NCBI GenBank assembly: GCA_016928395.1
Contig: JAFGKV010000078.1
Location: forward strand, 1 to 29,241
Direction of reading: 5' to 3'
Source: Candidatus Fermentibacterota bacterium
GTDB taxonomy: Bacteria > JAFGKV01
Length of the DNA: 29,241 nt
Under the pieces are notes generated by a model. The model ran no database searches and had not been told where the DNA came from. It saw only the letters and a program-made list of their open reading frames with translations. Below, piece by piece: positions 7,645 through 17,956 of the stretch. How positions within the stretch are numbered: position 1 is the stretch's first letter; each line of letters begins with the position of its first letter. The translations under genes and the position numbers were made by a program.

Positions 7645-8564
7645 ATGACGACGTTGTTTCCGCCCAGAGCCTTGGCACGGTAGAGCGCGCTGTCCGCACG
7701 CCGGATGAGCGTGTCGGTGACTAAATCATCAGCTGTAGCCGCTGACACAAGACCAAAACTGGCGCTGATCGTCTGTGTGCGGGGAAGCGACGGCACAGCG
7801 AGCTGGGCTATCCGAGTTCGAAGGTTTTCGGCCTTGGACCGCGCTCCGTCTACGCCCGCCAGCGGAAAGACAATGAGGAACTCGTCGCCGCCATAGCGGC
7901 CGACATGATCTGTCTTGCGGCAATTGGCCATGAGAGCCTGGGCGACCTGAACGATGACATCGTCGCCGACCTGGTGCCCAAAGCTGTCGTTGATCTGCTT
8001 GAACCTGTCAAGATCTAGCATGGCACAGGAGAGCGCCGTGCCCTGGCGCACCGCTCGGAGCACTTCCATTGAAAGCTGCTCGACAATCTTGCCGTGGTGG
8101 TGCAGGCCGGTGAGCGAATCCCTGCTGGCCAGATCGGCCAGGCGGGATGTCATCTCCTCCAGCCTTTGGGTAAGTCGGGCCATGCGGAGATTCGTGCCTA
8201 CCCGGGCCATCAGTTCGTCCAGAGAGAATGGTTTTTCCATGTAATCATTCGCGCCCAGGTTCAAACCTTCCACCTTGCTGGCGGCATCTGTACGCATGGC
8301 CGTGAGGAGGATGACGGGCGTATGGAGGAACCGTGCATCCTCCCTCAGTTGGGTCAGGAGGGTGAGCCCGTCGATTTTCGGCAGTTTGATATCCACCACG
8401 AACAGGTCGGGGAGCCAGTCCTCAACCACCGCCGTGGCGCCCTCGGCCGAGTAGGCGGTCTGAACCTCGTATCCTTGTGTCCGTAAGGCAAACTCCAACG
8501 CCCGGCAGATGTTGATGTCATCATCGACGACAAGCACCCTGGCCCCCACATAGTTTGCGTCCAC
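7632..8564 (-). CDS. Response regulator-GGDEF diguanylate cyclase
   Basis: This 310-residue protein joins a receiver domain (acidic D14-D16, phospho-acceptor D58 in VVDIKLP, T88, K111 in MEKPF) to a GGDEF domain. The metal-binding DLD lies at 184-186 and the catalytic GGDEF motif is intact at 225-229. An inhibitory I-site RxxD (R216-D219) precedes GGDEF at the standard five-residue spacing, so feedback inhibition by c-di-GMP is expected. It should make c-di-GMP from two GTP when phosphorylated, like WspR or PleD-type proteins. The usual LTGLxNR motif reads LTGLHHH here, a mild deviation. The likely phosphodonor is the histidine kinase whose gene ends 12 nt upstream. Downstream is wzm. Confidence 0.93.
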   Translation of the reverse strand: MDANYVGARVLVVDDDINICRALEFALRTQGYEVQTAYSAEGATAVVEDWLPDLFVVDIKLPKIDGLTLLTQLREDARFLHTPVILLTAMRTDAASKVEGLNLGANDYMEKPFSLDELMARVGTNLRMARLTQRLEEMTSRLADLASRDSLTGLHHHGKIVEQLSMEVLRAVRQGTALSCAMLDLDRFKQINDSFGHQVGDDVIVQVAQALMANCRKTDHVGRYGGDEFLIVFPLAGVDGARSKAENLRTRIAQLAVPSLPRTQTISASFGLVSAATADDLVTDTLIRRADSALYRAKALGGNNVVMWSP

Positions 8565-8576
8565 CCCGCCCCCCGG

Positions 8577-10010
8577 TCACCCTTCTGCCGATGGATGTTC
8601 GGCGAGCGCGGGAAGCGTGAAAGTGAATACGCACCCTCTGGGGCTATTGTCGTCTACCCAGATCCTCCCACCGTGGCGCGACACAATCTCCTTGCAAATG
8701 GACAAACCCAACCCCGTGCCGGGATGCTTGCCGGTGGTCGCATCACCCAGTTGCTGGAAACGCATGAACACCCGGTGTCGAGACTCCTGGGGGATACCGA
8801 CACCCTGGTCTGCAACCGTGATAGCGACCTCCTCTCCATCCATACGGGATGATACCAGCACCTCGTCACCCGGATGACTGAACTTCACCGCATTGGAAAG
8901 GAGGTTGACCAGAACTTGCTTGATCCGGTCGCGATCAGCAATAACAACCTGAAGCAGCGGTGCCGGCATCACCTTAAGAGTGATCTTTCGCTCCTCCGCC
9001 GAGGGCTTCTGGAGCTCAACCACGTTCCGCACCAGTTCGCCAATATCCAGCTTCTGCAGCCGCCACTCAGTCTGGCCGCTTTCGATCTTGGCAATGTCAA
9101 GCACATCATCTATCAGGCGGGTCAGTCTCTTTGATTCGTCGTTGATGATGCCAAGGAACTCCCGACGCCTCTCGCGCTGGTCATCGTCGAAGGTGAGGAG
9201 CAGTTCAGAAAACGACCTGATGCTCGTGAGCGGAGTCCGCAGCTCGTGCGACACGCTGGAGATGAACTCGTCCTTCGCCGTGTCGAGTTCCTTCAATTCT
9301 TCATAGGCCCGCCGCAGTTCCAGGGTTCTCTCGTGCACCATGGCTTCCAACTGCTTGTTGAAGGAGCCCATTCGATCAGTCAGTTCGATGGCGCGAAACG
9401 ATATTCCCCCCATCTGGGCAATAAGACCGGCCAGCCGAGGTGCATCCCTCGCCTTCGCCGCGATCTGCGCGACGTGGATAACCCCATTCAGCTCTCCTCT
9501 GGATCCGATGGGTGCCCACAAGTCTGGATTTAAAGGATGAATCTCCGCATCGTGGAGGTCCTCCCTGGAAAGCACGGTTCCGGCAACGAGCATCTCACCG
9601 ATACGCCCCTCGGGCAGCCTGATCGGCTCTCTGAGGTCACCAATGCCGGGAGCCCGTGACCACACCGCGCGCAAGTGCGAACCCTCGGCCATCAACACGA
9701 TGGCTTCCTTGGCACCGAGGAGCGCCATGGCGGCATCCCCGACGATCTGGGCCACCTCGTCCCGGCTCTTGCTCTGCGAGAGACGGGACGCCATGGTGGG
9801 CAAGGTCCGCAGGAGTGCGGACACCACTTCCTCTTCGCCCGCCAGCTTCTCCAGCGCTTGAGTGAGTGACTCCTCCAGCTTCTCCGTGGCCGCCGCCTTG
9901 CTCAACGCCATCCTGGTCTTGCGGTCCATCGATGCAGGGAGGAAATAGCGACCGATGAGCACGCCCAAGGCGATGAGACTCAATGAGAAAACTACCGCCG
10001 AAGTAATCAC
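8577..10010 (-). CDS. Membrane-anchored GAF-domain sensor histidine kinase
   Basis: A 477-residue kinase. One N-terminal transmembrane helix (about 3-24) is followed by a charged coiled region (35-80), a GAF-like domain (about 80-205), a second coiled coil (215-245), a HisKA domain with SHELRTPLTS and phospho-accepting H255, and a HATPase domain with N box (NLLSNAVKFS, about 369-378), G1 DQGVGI (401-406) and G2 GTGLGLS (431-437). It would autophosphorylate in response to an intracellular ligand or a membrane state and pass the phosphate to the adjacent receiver-GGDEF protein. It has no periplasmic sensor domain. GTG 10010 is supported by an AAAGGAGG site at 10017-10024, 6 nt away, and the gap to the upstream gene is about 40 nt. 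Confidence 0.93.
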   Translation of the reverse strand: MITSAVVFSLSLIALGVLIGRYFLPASMDRKTRMALSKAAATEKLEESLTQALEKLAGEEEVVSALLRTLPTMASRLSQSKSRDEVAQIVGDAAMALLGAKEAIVLMAEGSHLRAVWSRAPGIGDLREPIRLPEGRIGEMLVAGTVLSREDLHDAEIHPLNPDLWAPIGSRGELNGVIHVAQIAAKARDAPRLAGLIAQMGGISFRAIELTDRMGSFNKQLEAMVHERTLELRRAYEELKELDTAKDEFISSVSHELRTPLTSIRSFSELLLTFDDDQRERRREFLGIINDESKRLTRLIDDVLDIAKIESGQTEWRLQKLDIGELVRNVVELQKPSAEERKITLKVMPAPLLQVVIADRDRIKQVLVNLLSNAVKFSHPGDEVLVSSRMDGEEVAITVADQGVGIPQESRHRVFMRFQQLGDATTGKHPGTGLGLSICKEIVSRHGGRIWVDDNSPRGCVFTFTLPALAEHPSAEG

Positions 10011-10051
10011 CTTCCCCCTCCTTTTAATGGGTATTCAGGCACATTGTCGAG

Positions 10052-11166
10052 CTAAAGATACCTCTTCCTCGCGCCCGTCTCCAGATTCTCGACCAGGGCC
10101 TTGACATCTTGAGCGCGGTCTCGGGGACACACCAGGATCGCGTCCCCTGACTGCACGACAATCACGTCCTGCATCCCCACCAAGGCCACCAGCAAATCCT
10201 CGGATCGCACTCGGCATCCCGAGCAATCGACTAAGGTCACATCACCGCCGAGTAGGCGGTTGTCGCCGGCGGAAAGCGGCCAGTATCGCGATGCCGCCTC
10301 CCACGAGCCAACGTCATCCCAGCGAAAAGTCGATTCCACCATCGCCATGAGATGACTGTGCTCCATGATTCCGTGGTCCACCGAAACATCGGCCAGCCCT
10401 GAATACACCTCTCGGTGTGCTGCCAAGTCATCGTCGCCAAGCTCGCTCCCGAGGCGGCGCAACACCTCCGCGGTCGCGGGCAGCAAACGGGCTAGCTCGG
10501 CCCAGAGCACGTCCACCTTGGCTACAAACATCCCTGAGTTCCAGAAGTGTTCTCCTGACACGGCCCACTGCCGGGCATGGGCAAGATCCGGCTTCTCATG
10601 AAAGCTCTTGACCTCAAACGCCCGCGGCTGTGCTGCGTCATGCAGCGCGGCGCCGACCCGCATGTACCCGTATCCTGTCTCCGGGCTTGTGGGAACGATG
10701 CCGAAGGCCACCACTCTCCCGGATTCCGCCAGTGCCCATGCCCGATCAAGGCACAGACGAAAACCATCTAGGTCTTCCACCACATGATCCGAGGGGAAGA
10801 AGCCCACGGTGCCGCCTTCTTCACGACGCAGTTGGAGCCATCGCAAAGCCAGCCCGACGCACGCAGCGGTGTTCCTGCCCACGGGCTCTGCCAGTACGTG
10901 ACCCGTGGGCAACTCGGGAAGCTCCGTGCGGACTGCCGATGCCTGTTCCCCGTTGGTCACCACCATCAGATGATCCCACCCCACAACATCGGCGAGACGT
11001 TGCCCTGTCTGGCGTAGCAGCGTGTCCGCCCCGACGACGGGGATAAGATGCTTCGGCCTAGTTCGTCGACTCAGAGGCCAGAAACGTCTTCCCAGGCCTC
11101 CGGCCATGATACAGGCCCAGCGTGAGGGAACGCCATCGAACGGCCTTCGAGCAACCCAATCCCTCT

Positions 11167-11170
<4 letters not shown>
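10052..11170 (-). CDS. manC: Mannose-1-phosphate guanylyltransferase
   Basis: This 372-residue protein makes GDP-mannose from mannose-1-phosphate and GTP. It shows the nucleotidyltransferase signature GGLGRRFWPLSR (24-35) with K40, the FPSDH motif (125-129), FHEKP (190-194), WNSGMF (210-215) and the SVDHGIMEHS motif (263-272). The C-terminal phosphomannose isomerase domain of bifunctional ManC/AlgA is absent, so it is monofunctional. The start ATG overlaps the rmd stop as ATGA. With gmd and rmd upstream it supplies the first committed step to GDP-D-rhamnose. The symbol is by family; WbpW or RfbM would describe the same activity. Confidence 0.92.
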
Positions 11171-13118
<1,948 letters not shown>

Positions 13119-13188
13119 CTAGCCGAGGGTTCCGGAGGGCATCCGCGCTCCGACCCCAAGAAGCCTCCCCTGGCTATGTCACGCAGCC

Positions 13189-13206
13189 TCACGGTCATGC
13201 CCGTGA
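13189..13206 (-). terminator. Weak hairpin after valS
   Basis: A 6-bp inverted repeat (13189-13194 with 13201-13206), with a 6-nt loop, lies 30 nt downstream of the valS stop in the valS-gmd gap. No T-run is seen, so termination is only a possibility. Confidence 0.3.
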
Positions 13207-13235
13207 TCACGTGGCTCAGTCTACTCTCCGCACCT

Positions 13236-15884
13236 TCAGGACAGCGCCTCAAGATACGAGAGAAGCTTGTCGCGCCGCGCCTCGACTTCCTCGGCCCGCG
13301 TCCGTTCGGCTTCGACGACTTCACGGGGTGCGCGCTCCAGGAAATCGGAATTCCCAAGCTTCTGTCTGGCCCGGCGTAGGCTTTGCTCCGTACGATCCAG
13401 GTCCTTTTGAAGCCGGCCCCGTTCCGCCTGAATGTCTACGAGCCCCTCCAGCGGAAGAAAAACCTCCGACACTCCAACCACCGTGCAGGCCGCCGGCTCC
13501 TCGCGTGTGAAGCCCGGTGCGATTCGCAGGGCGCTCACCCGTGCCAGTTCCTGCACGTATCTGAGATTGCGCTCCAGGCACGCCCGCACCTCAGGGGACT
13601 CTGTCTTGACAATCACCGGCGCCAGCTTGCCTGGAGGCACGTTCATTTCCCCCCGTATGGTACGGATGGCCCGAATGATGCCCTGCAGCAGTTCCATGTC
13701 AGCCTCTGCCTGCTCGTCTCGATACAGCGGATTGGCCGCAGGCCAACGGCTGTGCATCGCCATGCCACGACCCGCAAAGCATCGCTGCCAGAGTTCCTCG
13801 GTGATGAAGGGCATGAACGGGTGGAGCATTCTGATGGCCACCGACCAGACGTAGGTGGCCACGCACCGGGCGACCGATCCTTCGGAGGCCTTGCCGCTTA
13901 ACCGTGACTTGATGAGCTCCAGATACCAGTCACAGTAGTCACGCCACACGAAATTATACGCGGCCAACGCCGCATCGTTGAACCGATACCGGTCCAGGCA
14001 GTCAGCAATCTCGACCGTCGCACGCATTGCCCGGGAGAGGATCCAACGGTCCGAGAGATCCAATTCCCCGCTGCTTCGCAGCCGAGTCATCTTGGCCTCG
14101 ACGTCGGGGCAGACGGCCTCGTTCAAGGCCAGCAGACGATAGGCATTCCAGATCTTGTTCGAGAAGTTCCGGCCCATCTCGAACTTGCTGGGCGCGAGGT
14201 TGACATCTTGTCCTTCCGTGGTGAGCATGGCCAGGGAAAATCGGACGGCATCGGCGCTGTACTTGTCGATCATCTCGATGGGATCTATACCGTTTCCCAG
14301 CGACTTGCTCATCCATCGCCCCAGCTCATCCTTGACCATGCCGGTGAAGTAGACATGGGTGAAGGGGATTTGACCGGTAAACTCCAGTGATGCCATCACC
14401 ATCCGGGCGACCCAGAAGAAAATGATATCGTAGGCAGTCACCAGAAGATCGGTGGGGAAAAAACGCTGGTATTCGGCAGTCGTCTCGGGCCATCCCATGG
14501 TCGAAAACGGCCAGAGCCAGCTGGAAAACCACGTATCCAGCACGTCTTCATCTTGCCTGAGAGCGCCTTCACACTTGGGGCAGTAGGTTGGATCCTCCTT
14601 TTCCACCACCACCGCGCCGCATTCATCGCAGTACCATACCGGTATTCGATGGCCCCACCAGAGCTGCCGGGAAATGCACCAGTCGCGGATATTCTCAAGC
14701 CATGCTCGGTACACTGCCACCCACCGTTTGGGCAGCAACGCCGGTTGGCCGGCGTCCAGGGCCGCCAGGGCCGGCTCCGCCAGCGGCTTCATGCGGACAA
14801 ACCACTGATCGGAGAGATAGGGCTCAATAATGGTATTGCAGCGCTGGCAATGGCCCACGCTGTGGCTGTACTTCTCGATCTTGCCGATTCGTTTCTCGGC
14901 TTTCAGGTGCTCGATTACCAGCTCTCGGCAGCGAAACCGATCCATGCCTGCAAACTGGCTTCCGGCAGCAGCAGTCATGGTACCATCTTCCGCCATGACT
15001 ATCACGGCGGGCAGCCCAAGTTCGGCGGCAATGTGGAAGTCGGCGGGATCGTGGGCGGGGGTCACTTTCACCGCACCGGTACCAAACTCCGGATCCACCG
15101 CAGAAGATCCCACCACGGGGATCTCCCTGCCCGCCAACGGGAGTATCACAGTGGCGCCTATCAGGGATCGATATCGCCCATCGTCCGGGTGCACCGCCAC
15201 CGCGGTGTCGCCCAGCATCGTCTCCGGCCTGGTCGTCGCCACCGTAATGGTCTCGGAGCTGCCCTTGACGGGATACTTGATGAACCAGAGATGGCCATCG
15301 GTCTCCTGATGGTCAACTTCCTCATCGCTTATCGCGGTCCGGCAGCGCGGGCACCAGTTCACGATGTACTTGCCCCGATAAATCAGCCCCTTCTCGTAGA
15401 GCCTGACGAAGACCTCCCGCACAGCCCGCGAAAGACCGCTATCCAGGGTGAAGCGCAGGCGATCCCAGTCACATGAGCACCCCAGCCTCTGGAGTTGGTG
15501 AATGATGCGGTTGCCATAGGTATGCTTCCACTCCCACACCTTCTCGATGAACCGCTCCCGGCCAAGCTGGGCTCGGGTTACGCCTTCCTTCGTGAGGTCG
15601 CGTTCCACCACGTTCTGCGTGGCGATGCCTGCATGGTCGGTGCCGGGTATCCAGACCGTGACCTTTCCCTGCATGCGCTGGTACCTGACGGCGATGTCTT
15701 GAATGCCGTTGTTCAGCGCATGGCCCATGTGAAGAGCCCCAGTGATGTTCGGCGGAGGGATTACGATGGAAAACCGAGGACCGGGCTGATCGGTACGCGC
15801 TGCAAAGGCCTTGCCGTCAAGCCATAAGGCAAGAATCCGTTTCTCCACGGACGCGGGATCGTATTGCTTCGGTATGTCATGCAT
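13236..15884 (-). CDS. valS: Valyl-tRNA synthetase
   Basis: This 882-residue class I aminoacyl-tRNA synthetase is of normal ValRS length. It has PPPNITGALHMGHALN with the HIGH motif as HMGH (52-55), the CP1 editing domain (TTRPETMLGDTAVAVHP at about 217-233, GTGAVKVTPAHDPADF near 268-283), Cys pairs at CPRC (178-181), CQRC (346-349), CDEC (419-422) and CPKC (435-438), which could bind zinc, the anticodon-binding domain, and a C-terminal coiled-coil tRNA arm (LVDIQAERGRLQKDL onward). The KMSKS loop reads WMSKS (524-528), so the first lysine is tryptophan while the second is kept. It is followed by gmd on the same strand after 153 nt, which may be a separate transcript. Confidence 0.96.
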   Translation of the reverse strand: MHDIPKQYDPASVEKRILALWLDGKAFAARTDQPGPRFSIVIPPPNITGALHMGHALNNGIQDIAVRYQRMQGKVTVWIPGTDHAGIATQNVVERDLTKEGVTRAQLGRERFIEKVWEWKHTYGNRIIHQLQRLGCSCDWDRLRFTLDSGLSRAVREVFVRLYEKGLIYRGKYIVNWCPRCRTAISDEEVDHQETDGHLWFIKYPVKGSSETITVATTRPETMLGDTAVAVHPDDGRYRSLIGATVILPLAGREIPVVGSSAVDPEFGTGAVKVTPAHDPADFHIAAELGLPAVIVMAEDGTMTAAAGSQFAGMDRFRCRELVIEHLKAEKRIGKIEKYSHSVGHCQRCNTIIEPYLSDQWFVRMKPLAEPALAALDAGQPALLPKRWVAVYRAWLENIRDWCISRQLWWGHRIPVWYCDECGAVVVEKEDPTYCPKCEGALRQDEDVLDTWFSSWLWPFSTMGWPETTAEYQRFFPTDLLVTAYDIIFFWVARMVMASLEFTGQIPFTHVYFTGMVKDELGRWMSKSLGNGIDPIEMIDKYSADAVRFSLAMLTTEGQDVNLAPSKFEMGRNFSNKIWNAYRLLALNEAVCPDVEAKMTRLRSSGELDLSDRWILSRAMRATVEIADCLDRYRFNDAALAAYNFVWRDYCDWYLELIKSRLSGKASEGSVARCVATYVWSVAIRMLHPFMPFITEELWQRCFAGRGMAMHSRWPAANPLYRDEQAEADMELLQGIIRAIRTIRGEMNVPPGKLAPVIVKTESPEVRACLERNLRYVQELARVSALRIAPGFTREEPAACTVVGVSEVFLPLEGLVDIQAERGRLQKDLDRTEQSLRRARQKLGNSDFLERAPREVVEAERTRAEEVEARRDKLLSYLEALS

Positions 15885-15980
15885 GGTCTTGTCCGATCCG
15901 TATTGTTCAGGAACTGCGGCTTCCCCGCATGCGACCCTGGTCTAAGTCGTAGGAAAATCGGGGGTAGAGACGAATCGCGC

Positions 15981-16463
15981 TCAACCGACGCCACCGGTCC
16001 GCGAAGAACCGGATGCCACCGCCTTTCCAGACTCGATCATCTCCATCAGCGCGGCACACGCCGCCACATACCCCTGCGCCCCAAGACCCGCCACGATGCC
16101 GCTGCACGCCTGCGCCACGATACTCCTTTGACGAATAGGCTCGCGGGCAAAAATGTTCGTCAGGTGAACCTCCACGGCCACGATACCGCAGCCGCGCACG
16201 GCATCTGCCAAGGCCACGCTGGTGTGGGCGTAGCCGCCCGGATTGATCACCAGGCCATCCGCCCAGCCCATGCTCTGGTGAATGAGGTCAATGATGCCGC
16301 CCTCATGGTTCGTCTGTTCGACTCTCAGCGTCGCCCCGTGACTCTCGGCCCACGCGGCCAGCATCGAGTCTATCTCTGTGAGGGTCAAGGATCCATAGAT
16401 CCCCGTTTCTCGACACCCCAAGAGGTTGAGGTTGGGGCCATGAATGACGAGGATTCGAACCAT
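15981..16463 (-). CDS. aroQ: Type II 3-dehydroquinate dehydratase
   Basis: A 160-residue cytoplasmic enzyme of the shikimate pathway that dehydrates 3-dehydroquinate to 3-dehydroshikimate. It shows HGPNLNLLG (8-16), the flexible-loop catalytic R18 and Y23, NHEGGIIDLIH (52-62), INPGGYAHTSVAL with N74 and H80, and EVHLTNIFAREPIR with H100 and R107. ATG 16463 puts the conserved start MVRILVIHGPN in the usual place and has GAAGGGA upstream; an in-frame GTG at 16487 would add 8 residues. It lies 96 nt upstream of valS on the same strand. Confidence 0.95.
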   Translation of the reverse strand: MVRILVIHGPNLNLLGCRETGIYGSLTLTEIDSMLAAWAESHGATLRVEQTNHEGGIIDLIHQSMGWADGLVINPGGYAHTSVALADAVRGCGIVAVEVHLTNIFAREPIRQRSIVAQACSGIVAGLGAQGYVAACAALMEMIESGKAVASGSSRTGGVG

Positions 16464-16633
16464 CGGCAGTCCCTTCGAGGAGGACACCCATCATGAGCAC
16501 TGGCTGGCTCATGGCCAATCCGCTGAAACCGGCCAAGCTCCATGGAAACACCCTTCACGTCAAGATGCAACCCCTCCGTTCGCGGTTGCGGTCTCGCCGG
16601 GCGTGCGCCCCGACCCCTACAGAATGCCGAAGG

Positions 16634-17845
16634 TCAATGCGCAGGGGTCCCGCCGGGCGGGCCTTCCCGCCATCCGCACGGCGGCTGCGACGGAAGTGTC
16701 CGCAGTGCGGGCCATGTCGCACCATCGTCTGGGCCCGGCAGCATTGCCAGAAGGTGACCGAGACGAAAGAAGAGCAGGCCGCTCTGACCAGCCGCCTCAA
16801 TACAGCCGGGAGAGAACGGAGACAAACCGTACTCCCCAGGGAAGGCATCGGCCTCCATGCCACTCTCATGCACCCTGATCGTACCGGCCCCCATCAGCGG
16901 CCTCCCGAAGAACACCGCCGAAGGGCCGGGGCATCCGGCCCTCCCGGCCTCGGACCGGGCCGAAACCACCCTGGCCTGCCCCATGGTGCTTACGGCCCAC
17001 AGATACGTTCCGGGGTCGAGAGTGAGGGGACGGGCTCGGGAGATTACCACGCGCCGGCTGGACAGGGCATCAAGACGACGCTGCAACAGAAACGGCTCCT
17101 GGTTGAGAAGTGGATCGCCTGGGGCGCCGAAGACGATCCGTCGACCCAGCGCGACGTCCGGGGTGATGGGCAGTTCGCCGGGAAGACCCTTGAGCTGCAA
17201 AGTCGAGGCCTCCAGTGCAGCTTCCCACATGAGTTCCGGTTCGACTGCGGGCTCTGGCACAGGTGGATAGAACAACGCCTCCGGAGGCACGTCGTGGTGA
17301 TCCGAGGGCACACCGCCTCCCGCGAGGTACCAGGCCACCTCAAGCCCCAGGCTGTCCAACGCCGCGGGGTGGGCATTACCGCAGGCCGCGTGGGCCATCT
17401 CATACCATGCCACCCACCGCATGCCTGCCGGGTCAAGCAGCAAGGCAACGGATTCAACGCCGCTGGCGAGGAAACGCACCGACATTCCTCGGAACCCCAC
17501 TGGCCTTGTCCGCTGCGGCGAGACGGACGACCCGCTGACCTCCAGGAGTTCTACAGAGGGGAAGCTGCGGAGAAACCGATTCCACGCATCATTGGGTAGC
17601 GAATCAGGAGCCACTACCCGATAGGCACCAAGAAAGTCCTTCGGTGGTGACCCTATGCCCGAGCCGACGCCCGGCAGCACCAGCCAGCCCTCCTCATCGG
17701 CAAACAGCGACATCAGGGTTCGTTCTACCGCGCGACGCTCCATAGCGGCCAGTTCAGCCTCGATCTGTCCTAACGTCACACCTCGGCCGCCATGACAGGC
17801 CATCGCAACGGTCCCCAGCATTGCTGCGAAGCTCATCCACTTCAT
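16634..17845 (-). CDS. Exported protein of unknown function (403 aa)
   Basis: I do not recognise this protein. ATG 17845 is preceded by GGGAGA about 5 nt away and begins a short signal sequence (MKWMSFAAMLGTVAMAC). The AMA before Cys17 could be a signal peptidase I site, and the lipobox fit is poor. The open frame continues upstream of 17845 but there it is antisense to trpS, so it is not taken as coding. The mature chain has a helical start (LGQIEAELAAMERRAVERTL), a mixed globular region with WVAWYEMAHAACGNAHP, a proline/glutamate-rich stretch (PPVPEPAVEPELMWE), and a C-terminal part with Gly/Pro-rich ends. It is divergent from trpS, with 111 nt between the two starts. Confidence 0.62.
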   Translation of the reverse strand: MKWMSFAAMLGTVAMACHGGRGVTLGQIEAELAAMERRAVERTLMSLFADEEGWLVLPGVGSGIGSPPKDFLGAYRVVAPDSLPNDAWNRFLRSFPSVELLEVSGSSVSPQRTRPVGFRGMSVRFLASGVESVALLLDPAGMRWVAWYEMAHAACGNAHPAALDSLGLEVAWYLAGGGVPSDHHDVPPEALFYPPVPEPAVEPELMWEAALEASTLQLKGLPGELPITPDVALGRRIVFGAPGDPLLNQEPFLLQRRLDALSSRRVVISRARPLTLDPGTYLWAVSTMGQARVVSARSEAGRAGCPGPSAVFFGRPLMGAGTIRVHESGMEADAFPGEYGLSPFSPGCIEAAGQSGLLFFRLGHLLAMLPGPDDGATWPALRTLPSQPPCGWREGPPGGTPAH

Positions 17846-17894
17846 TCTCGTCTCCCGAAGACTGGTTCTCGATGCACGCAGCGCAGGCCATTCG

Positions 17895-17922
17895 TTGACA
17901 GCGGTGGCCTGAGCACTAGGTT
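17895..17922 (+). promoter_or_regulatory. Possible sigma70 promoter for trpS
   Basis: A perfect TTGACA (17895-17900) is followed after 16 nt by TAGGTT (17917-17922), a weak -10. It sits about 35 nt upstream of the trpS start in the divergent gap. Confidence 0.35.
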
Positions 17923-17944
17923 CGCTTTGATTCTTGTCGACGTC

Positions 17945-17951
17945 AAGGAGG
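17945..17951 (+). promoter_or_regulatory. Ribosome binding site deciding the trpS GTG start
   Basis: AAGGAGG lies 5 nt before GTG 17957. It rules out the longer in-frame starts upstream, which would also overlap the divergent gene. Confidence 0.7.
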
Positions 17952-17956
17952 TTTCT

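Noticed and set aside
14553-15476. Plus-strand frame of 307 codons inside valS
   Set aside because: It is antisense to a canonical ValRS with no motif of its own.
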